A DNA stretch of 64,000 nucleotides, from assembly GCA_016748015.1 (NCBI GenBank), contig JAAOMT010000762.1, positions 248,001 to 312,000 on the forward strand, given 5' to 3'. This stretch comes from Geosiphon pyriformis. Lineage: Eukaryota; Glomeromycota; Glomeromycetes; Archaeosporales; Geosiphonaceae. Made by a program: the position numbers and the translations under genes. The notes under the pieces were generated by a model that saw nothing but the letters and a program-made list of their open reading frames with translations, had not been told where the DNA came from and made no database searches. Within the stretch, counting starts at the first letter, position 1. Every line of letters begins with the position of its first letter. Below, one piece after another: positions 10,616 through 23,520 of this stretch.

Positions 10616-11283
10616 TACACACCTATATGAACAGAAACTAAGTCCCCAATACCCGAGAAAAATAAACATGGATTACAAAACCCGAAACTTACACCAAATA
10701 CTTCAACAATACTCAGCAACCTAACCATACCAGTCAAAAATAACATGAATAAACCAGAAATTAAGGTAGGAATAGAACTATCATGTAGAATTAGCCCATT
10801 TTTTTCCATAAAAGCCTGGTGTTTGGCATGAACCAACCAAATATTTTCTCTGAATGTGAGACAAAACTCATGAATGAAGTCCACAACTTTCAACATTGCA
10901 ATCTTAAGATCTCTAAAAACAGAAACAGACTTATGATACCAATTATTGAAAACAAAGCCTTTGCATAAAGCCAAACCAATTGCAACATCAGAAACACAGA
11001 TATGCAGCAACTGCAAAACACATAAAGAAGACTGAAATAAACTCGAACGAAACTCCCAAACAGACACATAAGTATCTAACAACCAAGCATGACCTGCAAC
11101 ATCAAACAGACAACAAAAAACATGGTCGGAAATCTCAATGTCATTACAGAATAAACAAACCACACTGGGATAACACTTATCATACAAACATTTGCACATA
11201 GCAACTGGAAGCCAATAATGAAGAGCCTTCATAAAGTAAGTACGAAGGTCAGCAGTTTGCATACTAATGAAACCAGTAGCCAA
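10615..11283 (-). pseudogene. L1 ORF2 C-terminal zinc-finger domain
   Basis: A 222-codon segment ending at the natural terminator of ORF2, in the same frame as the RT. It contains V-C-L-F-C-N-D-I-E-I-S-D-H-V-F-C-C, a CX2C...HX3C finger like the zf-RVT domain that follows RNase H or RT in plant and fungal LINEs. The last about 150 residues are hydrophobic and conserved in L4, but no function is recognised. Confidence 0.6.
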
Positions 11284-11376
11284 ATGAGAATCTATGTGTT
11301 ATATCATAGAGGACTTCAACCAATTAATATCAGCATGCAAATTATTTAGCATAACCTGAGAGCCTGACCCAACCTC

Positions 11377-11991
11377 CTAGCATGCACAATGAACAGACTG
11401 GAAAACATCACAAACAAAGTGTCTAGAATTACTAGAAACTGCAGTACTACCAGCTCTCAAAAATTTTTCACTGGTTAAATAGAGCAGTTGCCAGGCAGAG
11501 AATATGACATTCTTAGCAAGTGCATCAGTGCACTCATTGCCTGAGACACCCAAATGTCCTCTAACTTTAATCCAATTCACATTTAAATTTTTGTGACAAA
11601 TGACATCAGTAATGTGGCAATACTCAATCCAACACCAGTTTCTGAAATCTGGACAAATCAAAAAGAATTCCAATTTGCATGCATCCAGAGCAGTCTGGCT
11701 GTCTGAAAATAAGTCAACTGACCAAAAAAAAGGAACACACTCAAGAGCTAAAGCAATGGCCTGCAGCTTTGTCAGAGTAGAAAAAACCAGACCAGATACT
11801 TTCACACTTAGACCCAAGTTAATGTCCTGAAAAAAAACTGCAGCACTAGCCTTTATATTAATAATATCCAAACCACACAGAGACCCATTCATATATACAG
11901 AAAGACAGGCTGCATTAACAGTCAACAGATCATTACAAATAACACCAAAACCATAAGACTGACGAATATCAGAGACAGCACCACTATTCAT
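11377..11991 (-). pseudogene. L1 ORF2 RNase H domain
   Basis: A 204-codon open segment in the ORF2 frame. The RNase H1 fold is recognisable: S-V-Y-M-N-G-S (first catalytic Asp is Asn), T-K-L-Q-A-I-A-L-A-L (catalytic Glu is Lys), L-F-S-D-S-Q-T-A-L (Asp kept) and W-I-K-V-R-G-H-L-G-V-S-G-N-E-C-T-D. RNase H would remove the RNA template. Two catalytic residues are lost by changes that fit G-to-A. Confidence 0.78.
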
Positions 11992-12126
11992 AAGTGAAAA
12001 GCACCCAGAAAAAAGAACATCACTCCCAAGAAAGCAAACAGAGAAATCAAACCAGAATAGAACTGGGCCATGGGGGTCCAGCCTTTTTCAATGCTTGAAG
12101 GTTTTCCAATCAAAAATGCCACCATT

Positions 12127-14301
12127 TCAGTCTCGCAGCTGCTTTATGAAAGTAATTCTATAACGTTTGAGTGATGAGACACATTTGAAAAAATATGGCT
12201 CACCAAAAACCATAAACATAGAAGTACCACCCTGAAAGTGAAAAGCACAGGCCAAAAAGTTGCCCAAAAACAAATCACACCCAGAAAAAATACGAACCAT
12301 ACTGGCCAAAAAGTTATTTGAAGAGTTTATACCAACACAAGCTGGAAACAACAAAGGGTAATGAGAATACCAACTAAGAATCTGAAGATCATAAGACCTA
12401 TGAGAAAATAAATGACCCAAAATACCAACTGAATTTGCAAAATTGATAATGGATACTGATTTACTCTCAGCTTGAATCTGTTCAAAAGTCTTTAAATTGT
12501 ACAAAGAAGAATGATAAAGCACATTATTGGGAAAATCAAACAGCAGTCCCAATTTTGACTTTAGGTCTTTGCATATCAGAGCATCCCATTTATTACACAC
12601 ACTATTAGGAATAAAACTAAACTGGGTCTTATAGCTAATGATGAGAAACAGAACTGCAGACACCAAATATGCAAACTGTTTATCCAAAATCGCCTTCTTC
12701 AAAACAAGATTCACAAAAAACTGAATATCTAAATGAGTCTTAGCCAAGCTAGGCTTAGATAAACTCTTAGTCGACAAGAAAATACCCAAATAATGATGAG
12801 ATTCCTTCTTTTTTGTGATAGAAATAGGTAATTTACTGATAGCAAGATGGAAATTCATAATCTGACAATTGATAAGGATAGCCACTGTTTTGTTGTTATT
12901 TATGGAAATGTCATTAAACCTGAAAAATTCACTAGCAACATTAAGGATGTGTTGTGTAGCAGCCTGGCTGTTACCAACCCATATTGTGTCATCAATAAAA
13001 GCATCAGCAGCAAGAAATGAAGTCAATCCAGCCTAAGGATCCATTCAGCCAGTCTTAGAAATAAAATGAGAATTTAACCTGTAACCACAAACATTCTCCT
13101 GTCTCTTGACCTTATACAAGAGTGAATCATAGAATATGTACCAAAGGAGAGATGAGAAGACTTTCCTTTAGTCCAACCCATCATGAACATAATACCCATT
13201 AGTCAATCCGAAGTCTGTCATTACCCTATTAACATGATTATTGTGAATGCTACCAAAGAATCTTATAAACTTGTTACACATCTTGATTCTGACCAGACTC
13301 CTTCTGAGATGTTCTCAACCAACCAAATCATAAGCTTTATGCATGTCTTGTAAAACTAGCCAAAGTTCCCTGTTTTTTTCCAAGGCATCCTCAACAACAG
13401 AACCAATAGCAAAAATAGGAGATTGTGTCATTGTGCTTTTTAAAACCAAGAAGTTGTCCCCATAGAGAACATTGAAAGCACTGCAAGCTAAAAAAATCCT
13501 GTTTGAAAAAATCTTAGAAAGGATCTTGCAAGCTGTTTCAATCAGAGCAATTAAATAAGTATTTGTGAGAACACTTTTCCATTCATATGGTTTAGATATC
13601 ATTAAAACCCAAGCTTCCCTCTAAAGTCCAGGAACCAATTTACTAACTAAGCAAGAATTCAAAAGCACTAAAAGCATATCTAAAACTGACTTGTCGCAAT
13701 GTTTTTACAATTCATTAGAAATACCAGAAAGACCAGCAGTCTTTCCATCAAGAAGGTTCTTGACAATGGCAGACATCTTATTAAGACTAATCAAACACAT
13801 AACACCAGAAAAAGCACTATCAAACACATAATTCAGAGGCTGAAATTGGCAAACCCAATCAGCAGAGAGATCAAATACCACTCTACATTTTTTGGTCCAT
13901 CTCTTCATGATTTTATCTACCTTAAATTTGACCAAATTAGGCTCTAAAATCAACTCATCTCCCACAACCAGATGATTCAAAACCACCTTATGAAAAGAAT
14001 GCTTCAATACAATTCTGATGGTATGACCTTTGTCCAACTCAAAACTCTCTATTCTCCTAGCAATAGTCTGCTTAATATAAGACTCCTTAGCACACTTGGA
14101 TTCCAACAACTTGGCAGTACAGTATAATTTTTTTGTCTTAACAAACACAGAATAAATAAGATCAAAATTAGAACCTAAAAGAAAAAGAGACTTCACCATT
14201 AATGCACCAGTGGAATCAAACTTGTCCCACGTGTCCAGCAATGCAACAAAATCACAACAAGAAATTAAATGCAAAGCCTTGACCAGCTTAGAAACCAGCA
14301 A
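12127..14301 (-). pseudogene. L1 ORF2 reverse transcriptase region
   Basis: Segments 14301-13705, 13602-13315 and 13026-12127 are in one frame. They carry the LINE RT order: P-I-A-L-I-E-T...K-I-L-S-K-I-F-S-N-R, then D-M-H-K-A-Y-D near 13330, then the catalytic box F-I-D-D at 12999-12988. A TAA (13168-13170) replaces the glutamine of the conserved L-D-Q-G motif, as in L4. The catalytic aspartates are intact, but stops make the protein untranslatable as one piece. Confidence 0.78.
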
Positions 14302-15300
14302 CTTCAGCTTATAAAACCTGGAAAATTCCTTGGTGAAAACATTATCAAAACTCTTGAATTATTTCTTCTTAAATGCACTATCAGCTGAGAAAACCATGAT
14401 TTTGTGAATAATGTTCTATATAGCATCCAGATCTGAGAACCTTACAACAAAACCAAAAGCATCTGAAAACATAACAGTGTTAGCAGCTGTATTATTCCTA
14501 AACTCAAACCATTTTGTCTTATTGGTATTTTTGATGTCAAACTTCCAACAATCTCTATTCACTTGTTTGCAAAGAGAAATCAAATGAGTATTCAAAAGTC
14601 CATCCAACTCCAAAGACACAGAGACAGTCTGGTAATTCATGTCGAAATGTTTGCTAACATCGGAAATACCACAATGAACAACCACATTAATTAGATTAGG
14701 AGAAATAAACACATAGTCAATGGTTTTCTCAACACCCCTAGAATTTGCCCAAGTGGGTGTTTTAGCAGCCGAGCTTCCGACCAAAGAATTAACTAGCTCT
14801 AGATCCAGGCATTTTTTAAAACTAGCACACTTATAAGACCAATCTTCATTAAAGTTACTACTGAGAACAATAAAAGAAGACTTATTAACAGCCTTTGCAA
14901 TGAGAGAGTTGATTTCATTGGCTTAAGAGAACCAAACCACTGAAGAAATACCAGCATAAAGACTTAAAATAAATACAGAAAGTTTATTTTTGAAAAGCAA
15001 TTTGATGTATAGTAGCCGACCAGGCACCTCAGAGACCTTATACACATGTTTTGCTAAAGAAGAATCCATGACAATAATCACATCAGCACCCAGACAACCA
15101 GAATTCAAACCAGAAGTAAACATCCAGACATCATCAAACCTGCTAGCAATTCATGAATGAACCTTTCCCTTTAGCTTTGATTCCATAAAAATAGAAATTA
15201 AATTGCCTATATCCTTATGCCAATAAATGATATTTTTCTGTTTTGCAGAATTATTTATTCCTTTAACATTACACATGGCAACTTTCCAAACCAGATCTGT
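14302..15300 (-). pseudogene. L1 ORF2 N-terminus: APE-type endonuclease
   Basis: Frame-conserved segments 15123-14923 and 14784-14416, plus stop-interrupted sequence between them, align with the endonuclease of L4 and L5. This domain nicks target DNA for primed reverse transcription. The catalytic Glu position is kept (M-E-S-K). The G-D-F-N-E box reads S-N-F-N-E, so the catalytic Asp is lost, and the downstream D-H pair is M-N-Y. The ORF1/ORF2 junction reads TAATAA where L5 has TAATG, so the ORF2 start is lost by one G-to-A change. Confidence 0.7.
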
Positions 15301-15302
15301 TA

Positions 15303-17090
15303 TTAAGAAGAACAAATGACAGGCACTAGACCAGCATTATTCATTTTAGCTGAAAGGCTCATAACCATAACTGAAAGATTTTTTAAAGTTTTTTCCATTT
15401 TCAAGACAACCAAAAGATCAAAAACCACTGCCCTCACTACAGCTTCACCACTAGTGGCCACACCTAAATCCTCACTTATCACTATATCTGCCCCTTGATT
15501 CTGTGATGAAAGAATCACCAACAGCTAATGTCCAGGACTAAGCTGGAAAACTGTTGGCCCAAATGTGTCCAATCTCTTAGCCAGCTTATTAACACACTCT
15601 GTAAGACTGGTGAGACTGCACTTAAGAGTGGTAAACCTATCATTCATTTTCAAAGACACCAGCGGAGTAAGCCTTATCTCTAAAGAGGAGTCATTTTTTG
15701 AAAAAACATTCTGACCAGAAAAAGGGGGGAAAAAAGACCTACTGACAACACTAGCCCATGAAGCACTACCAAAAGCAACTGGCCGAGTGACTGGAGCTAA
15801 ACGTTTGGCATAAATGGTTACCAGTCTACTTTTATCAGAATTCGAAAGCATCTAACACAGCAACCTACCAGAAGGCAATTTTTCATTAGAACCACAGTTC
15901 AAAGAAGTATGATCCAATCTCTCACACTTTGCACATGTAGCAAAACCAAGATAGGACCAACAAAGATGAGCACCTCTTAATATGGGTGTGGTTCTCATGA
16001 TAGCATCTAATGATTCAGCTGAGTCAAAACAAACAATAGCACATCTGGCTTTGGCATATGTAACCAAATGATAATTAATAACACACATTTTCTCACCTAC
16101 AAAACCAATAAAGTCTCAAATGTTGTGAGCATTTGTTCCCACAGGTAGAGTATAGAGCAATGCTTTATGAAGATCTCTTTTATCTCATGTAATCTTATTC
16201 AAATCTGATCTAGCAATGCACACCATATCCTTTCCAATCAGAATAGATCATCTATTTGCCAAAAGATCAGTCTGAGATTGTTCCTCAAACTCAATGATTG
16301 CTTTTTGCCACAGCCTCACCAATTGCATTTTGATCGACTTAATTACACCAAATTTAGACAATACAGCATGCACAGCCTTAGCTGATGCTCTAACTGGAAT
16401 TTTTTTCATTACCACAGCCTGATCTGAATGACCAGTTGATTTTTTGAGATCAGTGTTCACCAGAATCTTCACATCAGCAGTCTTTTTGGTGGCTTTTATC
16501 AAACCCAATTTAGAAGTAAACATCACCTGAATGATTCCAGAAAATTTTAAAGGGGTAGAGGCCTCCCCAAAACCATTGATTTTTGAAAATAATTTTCTGA
16601 TTACAGCCAACTTATCCTGAGCAGATTTCTCAGCAACATTGTTCAAGCTAATATCCAAAATAAAGGATTTCTTGACAGAAACATTAACCAAATTTTTGAG
16701 AGAAGAGGAAAGCACCAATGGAGTGTCAAAGAGAACACTATCTTTATCACCACCAATGGAGAAGTTAATCTTCTCTAATGACTTGTTCAATGCTTTCTTA
16801 GTTTTGACTTTAGAGTCTTTAGGGGTCTGATTAGGATCTTCATCTGCAAAAGCAATGTCTTTACCATAATCAAAACTGGTTTCCTCAACTAGACACTCCT
16901 CTTCCATATTAATACTGTCAAACTTGGTGGTGTTACCAGTCTCTGAACCCCATGAACAGTTGCTTTGAACATTAGAAACCAATTTTTCTTTGCCAAGATT
17001 ATTCTCCAAAGTACCACCCCATCTCTTTTTTCTAAGAACAACAGGTTTGAAACTATCACCAGAGCCAGAATCTTTGGTAGTCTTCTTCAT
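15303..17090 (-). pseudogene. L1 ORF1: RRM plus zinc-knuckle protein
   Basis: The frame starts at ATG 17090 and is open for 280 codons to 16248. It then continues in the same frame through several stops to 15303, about 595 codons in all, the same as L4. The N-terminal half is Lys/Ser-rich. Near codons 220-275 an RRM-like fold is visible (V-V-M-K-K-I-P-V then L-S-K-F-G-V-I-K-S-I and a K-A-I-I-E-F strand). A CX2CX4HX4C knuckle, C-A-K-C-E-R-L-D-H-T-S-L-N-C, follows near 15900. Such ORF1 proteins bind and chaperone the element RNA. An extra T in the tract just upstream separates this ATG from the leader frame seen in L4. Confidence 0.75.
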
Positions 17091-17225
17091 AACAGTGATA
17101 CTACAGCCAACAGTGGCCTTATAGTCAAGAATAAAGAGTTTAGATTTATTGTACTGAATTGTAAAAAACTTCTTTCAAAAAAACTTTTGACTTTTTTTTA
17201 GGATTTTGGAACAAAAAAGTTTTTT

Positions 17226-17769
17226 ATTTTTAATAATTTTAATAAAACAAAATTATAATCTGTTTTATGTTTATTTTAATTTTATCAAGTTAACTATAAA
17301 ACTTTAATTGTTTTTTATATAACAAGTTTTTATTAATAAACAAAATTTTTTTAATTATTTTTTCAGATATGTTAAAAAACAATAATAATATATTTAAGCA
17401 TATATTTATTTATTTATTACTAATTTTTTTTTAATAGCTGATTTTTTTGGTTTAATAATAATTTGTATTTTATTATTATTAAATATAATAATTTGTTTTT
17501 TAATGATTAAAATAAAAATTAAATAGTTTTTAATTTAATACTTATAAAAAATATAAAAAATATTTTAAATGTTTTAATTTAAAAAATAATTATTTATGTA
17601 AATTGAAAATATTTTTTGTTTTAAAAATAATATATTTATTTATTTTAAATTTTTATTAATTTTAAGATTAATAAATAATCAATTAAGTTATTTATAATAT
17701 TTTTATTTATTAAAAATTGTTTTATATTAATTTTATTAAATATAAAAAAGTTTAATATAAAAATAGTAA
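17226..17769. other. AT spacer between divergent L1 and L2
   Basis: Almost pure A/T with poly-A and poly-T runs; no coding or repeat signal was recognised. It separates the 5' ends of two oppositely oriented LINE copies. Confidence 0.6.
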
Positions 17770-17988
17770 AAAAACTTCTTTTTCTCTTATATTCAAAAAC
17801 TCCAAAGAGCACTTTTTTGAAAAAGAAGTTTTTGTTTTTTCTTATTAGTTTATACCAATATTTTTTTATCTAACAACTCTTTCATTGTAGATTTAAAAGT
17901 TATTTTAAGTGGCAACATGTTTAAAAAGAAGATGTTTAAGAATGTTTTTCATGGCCCTGCTGATGGTTCATTTTCTTAGAAAAAAAAG

Positions 17989-19760
17989 GTGGTTTTTAAG
18001 AAGATCAAATACTCTAGTGATAAAAAAGATATCTCTTTGAACAAGTCTGGATCTAGTGACAATATATATTCTGATGCTAATAGTCTGTTTGGAGATGATA
18101 AAAATATTAGCATAATTGGTGTTAGTGGTGGCTCTCTTTTGGACTCAACTGCCAATACTCCCAGAGCAAAGTGAATTGATACTGGTGCTGTTTTTGGCTT
18201 TCTACTTGGTCCTTCCAATTTTGTTATGAATGATGATAAAGAAGTCTCTCTTTCTTTTCACCTTTCAATCTCTCTAAATAAAAAATGAATTGACCCTAAA
18301 ATTATCAAAACTCAGGTAAAGGTTGCTATTAAGAAGTTATTTGCTTTGGACATCAATCTTTCAGCAATAGAAGGCAAATCAGTAACATCAAAAACTCAAG
18401 TAATCAGGAAATTATTTTCAGTAGTCAATGATTTTAGGAAGACCACTACTCTCTCAAAATTTGAGGGGATTATTAGATCTATATTTACATCAGAAGAGAG
18501 CATGAACAAAGCAGTATTATTGATTGGAAAAAATAGAATCAAGATAAATAGTGGTCTCAAAAGACAAAAAATGTGTTCAGATCAAACTGTGGTCATTAAA
18601 AAAATTCCCATAAATATGCCAAAAGATATGATTATTACTGTAGTGGCCAAGTATGGTGAGATTGTGTCAATCCAATTGCAATTGGTTGGGCTGTGGCAAA
18701 AAGCTGTAATGGAATTCACCAAATTGAATTAGGCTGATAATTTGGTAACAAGATAGTTATTTTTAATTGAAAAAAATTCAGTATATGTGGCCAAAACCAT
18801 GGGAGATCGAAATATTTGGGCATCAAAAAATTAGTTCAGAGCATTTCTGTTTACTTTACCAATGGAAATGACTATGCATGATCTTGGGACTCTTTTGGAA
18901 AAGGCTAGTGAAAAAACTTGCTTTATTAATTAATCATTGGAAACTGGCAATAGAATCTGCTGTGCTGTAATTTGTTTTAAATTTGATGAGACATTGGAGT
19001 CTGCTTTTTACACAGAGCTGATTCTTGGTGGTGTTAAGCTTTCTTAGGCAAAAATGAATTTGGTGCAGTATGTAAGATGTGACAAATTTGGTTATTCTGC
19101 TTTGAAATGTGATGTACCAATTGTATCTACTTCTAAGTCTCTGAAAATATTTAAAAGGTTTGCTTTAGATGAATGCTGTCTTCAATTGGCAAAGTTATAC
19201 ATGAAAAAAAATGTACTTATTTTTCATTCTGCTGCCTTTGGTTACAAGTCTTGGGTGCAGGTAGTTTCACTTGCTTTCTCTTTAGGTGGTTCTGGTTTAG
19301 GCTTTAATTTGTCTCTCTTTGGTATCTTTTATGTTAAAAAAAGTTTGCCTATTAGTTAACTTGACTTGTTTTTTAGTGCTTACTTGAATTCTTTGGAACA
19401 TTTTCTAAAGTTGTTGGTGAATTAGATGTCTAATATTATGTATAGGTTGAATGATATAAATCTGGTGCCTTTGATATCTGTTTCTTAACATTATTTTTCT
19501 ACTATATTTATCTTAGCAGAAACAAACTTAAGTGTAAATATGGAGCTTGAATAATCCACCCATTTCTTTTGTTATTCTCCCTTTAGTTGTGAATAATACA
19601 GTTTTAGATTTGGGCCAAAGTAAATTCAAGATTCTTATCACCAAAATAAGTGGATTGAAATCTAAAATAGTCATCCTAAAAATTTTTATTGATACAGTCT
19701 TGGCAAGGTTAGATCAATTGTGTGCTGGTTTAGACTCTTCTGTATCTTTTCTTTTTTAAT
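17989..19760 (+). pseudogene. L2 ORF1 relic (RRM, broken zinc knuckle)
   Basis: Segments 17989-18174, 18346-18732 and 19054-19359 share one frame and align with L1/L4 ORF1. The RRM-like part (V-V-I-K-K-I-P-I-N, then A-K-Y-G-E-I-V-S-I) is readable at about 18590-18720. The knuckle at about 19066-19110 reads Y-V-R-C-D-K-F-G-Y-S-A-L-K-C, with one Cys and the His replaced by Tyr. The region after 19360 is degenerate up to the TAATAA junction before ORF2. Confidence 0.65.
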
Positions 19761-19769
19761 AAGTAACTT

Positions 19770-21126
19770 TATTTAGAAAGTAGCCACATATAATGTTAGG
19801 AGTTTAAACAATTTAGTTAAACAAAAGGATATTATTAAATGGCACATAAATTTATGCAGCTCAATTTCTATTTTCACTAAGACAAATAAGTTTTTTGGTT
19901 TGAGGAACTTTAGCTTTGGGTTGAATTCTGGACATTTGGGCTTAGAAGTTATGATAATTTTAAATGAAAATCTTGTTTATCACATATATAAAGTTTCTGA
20001 AGTTTTTGGGTGCTTTATTTCTGTTCATTTTCTCTTTTCTGATAAGATTTCTGTCACAATTTTGGGTCTATATGCTGGTGCCTTAGTTAGTATAAAATTC
20101 AACCAGGCTTTTGCCATCAATTTACTTATTGCCTTAATAATAAATTCAAGCTCTTATGTTATACTTGATGATAACTTTAACAAAAATGGGGTTGGACATA
20201 GTGTGAGTTTCAAAAGATGTTCAGAATTGGCATTGCACAACACACTTTCAGGCATTTCTACTTCTAGGCTTCTAATATGATACAATTTCAGAGGAGTAAA
20301 GAAGACTATTGATTTTGTTTTCATAAGTAAACATCTTTTAGCTGCTGTGTTTGGTGGTTGTGTGCATGGTGTTTATAATTATTTTAATACCAATCATTTG
20401 GCTGTTTCTGTTTTTGTGAGTTTGAGTGGCATTCTGAACAAGCATTTGGCTATATTGTATAATCTTGCTAATAGAGACCATTAGAAATTTAAGCTTAAAA
20501 ACTTAGATGCTGCTAAGTAAGTATGCTTTAAGAATTGTGCCTTTGCCAAAATGTCTTTGTTGTCAAGTAATTTTACTGCTACTAGAGAGCTGAGTAATTT
20601 GGATTCAATGTGGAGTTTGTTAGAAAGAGTGATAACTGATTTAGTAAATTTTGTTTTTTCTAAGCATTGGTACAGTGTTTTTGATTGTTCTAAGAACAAA
20701 CATTTTTCTAGATTTTATAGACTTAAACTATTGATTACTAAATTGGTTAAAACACTGAACTCAAATGATGGCTCAAGATTTTTTCACTTAATCAAGATAT
20801 GGTCAGTTATTGACAGTATGGAGTCTTCTAAGGTCTTCAGTTTAGTTAATAGATGTGTTACTTTTGTAAATGTTTTCAAACAATTGTTGATAGCCAAAAA
20901 GTTTAATCACAAAACTAAATATAGAAAATTTGAGTTGGCTAAAAGTGTGTCTATTAACAATGCTATCAAGAAGCATATAGATAATTTTGTTTTAGGAAAA
21001 AGAAGTATGATTAATAGCATTTTGAATCATCTTTTTTATAAGATTGTTTTTAATTACTTGGTAGTTAGTAAGGACTTAATTTTAGAACCAGCCAAAATAA
21101 AACTCAAAGTTAACAATAATAGTTAA
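19770..21126 (+). pseudogene. L2 ORF2 endonuclease and linker relic
   Basis: Segments 19900-20280 and 20551-21126 share a frame and match the endonuclease and following linker of L4 and L5. The G-D-F-N-E box reads D-D-N-F-N-K, the catalytic Glu of T-E-T-K reads T-K-T-N, and a TAG replaces the Trp of D-H-W-K-F as in L5. Not functional. Confidence 0.65.
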
Positions 21127-21239
21127 TTAGACAAAAAAGCATATGATCCCTGTAATTGTGCTTGATTTGTGGTCTTGTTAATATGCTCCTTTAAGTTATG
21201 TAGAAAATAACACTTTTTTTGGTATAATAAATATAATTA

Positions 21240-22760
21240 AATTAACCAATTTGAGTATAGTTATTAAGGATTTACCTAATAATAAAGCTGCTGAATTTTT
21301 GGGTATATTGAATGAACTTTGGAAGCATTGTAATAATGTAATAATAAGTTTTTTTCTGAACTTGCTGAATGCTTGTCTTGTACATGGTAATATTCCAGCT
21401 CCTTGAAAGTGTGCTTGGGTTTCAATGATTCCCAAGTCCTATAATTAAGATAGACATCTCACTAACACATGTTCAATTGCTTTAATTGAAACTGCTTATA
21501 AGATTTTGTCAAAAATTTTGTCAAACCATATTTTTTCAGCTTGCAATAATTTTAGTATTCTTAGAGGTGACAATTTTTCAGTCCTGAAAGACATGTTAAC
21601 TCAATTATCTGTCTTTGTTATTGGTTTGATAGTAGAGAATGCCATCAAAAAAGAAAGAAAACTCTGGTTGGTTTTACAAGATATGCATAAGGTCTAAAAT
21701 TTTGTAGGATGATATCACTTAAAAGCCAGCCTGAAACATATTAAAATATGTGACAAATTTATTGGGTTTTTTGAAAATATTCACTTAAATAAAACCAACA
21801 AGATCATGACTGATTTTGGGCTTTCAAATGGTTACAGAGTTCTGAATAGACTTAACTAGGATGAAGTGTTTTCTCTGCTTCTTTGGAAAATTTTTTATGA
21901 CCCTTTTTTATGTGAAGTCAAAAGGCATGAACATTTGTGTGAATACAGAATTGACTCAAAGTTCATTGCAAAATCTGATAGGATGGAATTACAAACTGAA
22001 ATAACATCTCATTTTATTGCTGGGGTTTTTGTAGACAACACAATTTGGGTAAACAGCAGTTAAACTGCCACTCAGTACATCTTAAACATAGCCAGTGAAT
22101 TTTTTGCCCTGAATAATATTTCTATAAATGCAGAAAAAACTGTTGTCATTTCTATCAATTAAAGGATCAAGAATATTTTTTTGTTTATTAGTAGTTTGCC
22201 AATTGTTGTGGCTAAAAAAGGTAAATTTTATTAGTATTTAGATATTTTTTTATCAACAAAAGAGCTTTTGAAGCCAAATTTAATTAAAGTACATTCAGAT
22301 ATATGTTTTTTTTCAAACACAGTTCTGTACAAGGCTATTTTTGACAAGCAATTTTGTTATCTGGTCTCATTTGTTCTGCAGCCCATTATTAGCTACAAGA
22401 TGCAATTCAGTTTTATTCCTAACAATATTTGCTCTAAGTGAGATGCCATGATTAGAAAAAGCTTGAAAATCAAGACACATCTCCTTTATGATTTCCCTAC
22501 AATAGCTTTATTACATTCTTTTTTGTATGGCATTAAAACATTTAATCAGGTACAAACTAAAAATAAATCATTTTCTGTTATTAGTTTTATGAATGCTCTT
22601 GATATTTGAGTTAGCTTTTTGTTTATTGGAGTTTGGATTTGTATATTGTTAATTGGTTATTTGTTCATCTATTGTGTCATCTTATCAGATTGCGAGTTGA
22701 TCTTAAAGATAATTTTTTAACCAAAATCATGAAAATTTTTTATTTTGTGGATTGTCTTTT
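21240..22760 (+). pseudogene. L2 ORF2 reverse transcriptase relic
   Basis: Readable parts are at 21506-21697 (K-I-L-S-N-H-I-F-S-A-C, ending D-M-H-K-V) and 21866-22063, with the catalytic box F-V-D-N at 22028-22039 (second Asp to Asn). The L-D-Q-G glutamine codon is TAG at 21857-21859. Trp codons are also lost to TGA (for example A-P-W and N-K-W boxes). Confidence 0.7.
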
Positions 22761-22976
22761 TCTGCTTTGCTGAATGCTTTTTGTCGGTCTAATAAAACAC
22801 TAATTTTTGAGGTTCTTGGAAGTAATATTTTCTTTAAGGTTGCCTATTCTCTGAAACAGTATAGAATTGTTTTCATTAAACAACTGTTGAACAAAAAGGG
22901 TGTCTGCTTCGATTAGAAGTGTTTTAGGCATTAAAAACATCTGAACCCATGTGGCTCTGTCTTGGCATAGTTTAGT

Positions 22977-23520
22977 TTGGCTCTCCATTTTTTGGGTACT
23001 AAATTGCCTGTAGCTGACTTCATGTCATCTCTGTTTAATAACCAGTCTATTGACTTTGCTATTATTGACTTTATTAGTAGAACTAATGCCAGTCTTCTGG
23101 GTTTTGGTTCAGCTTCTTTTGATGTATATATGAGTTTTGTAAAGCATTTTGGTTCTAATTTTGGCATTAGTGTTAGAGTGTATGTCTATGGTATTATGTT
23201 ATTTACATTGGCTGAGTTCAAGATTATTGTACTTGTGCTCACTTGCATCTCTTTAAGGAATGGTGTTGTTATTTACTCTGATAGTCAAGCTGCTATTTTT
23301 GCATGTGCTGATGAGTCAGTTTTAACTTTGTCAGATTTCAGAAAACATTTTTGGATAAAATGCTATCAAATTGTCAATTTTATTAACAGAAAATCACTTA
23401 CAGTATCCTGAGTTAAGATTAAGAACCATTCTGGTGTTCTGAATAATAAATGCACTAATATAATCACTTTTAGTGTCTGTTATTTTGATGTGATTTTTTC
23501 CACTTTTGTTGATAAGTATT
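22977..23520 (+). pseudogene. L2 ORF2 RNase H relic
   Basis: A 144-codon segment keeps V-I-Y-S-D-S-Q-A-A-I (catalytic Asp present) but V-Y-V-Y-G replaces the first Asp box. The C-terminal W-I-K-x-x-G-H box is readable only across a stop at 23409-23411. The following 23520-24370 holds a decayed zinc-finger and C-terminal region, including a 61-codon frame at 24183-24368 that matches the end of ORF2 (I-V-R-L-L-N). Confidence 0.6.

Larger units (their letters stand above)
10478..17225 (-). mobile_element. LINE-family retrotransposon copy L1, full length
   Basis: This is a 6.7-kb non-LTR retrotransposon. Its 5' end (17225) and 3' T-run (the poly-A on the minus strand, 10480-10492) match those of L2 and L4. 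ORF1 and ORF2 are each in one frame from end to end: all recognisable ORF1 segments share one frame and all ORF2 segments from 15123 to 10615 share another. The copy is therefore broken by stop codons, with no net frameshift. It faces away from L2 (5' ends 545 bp apart). Confidence 0.85.
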
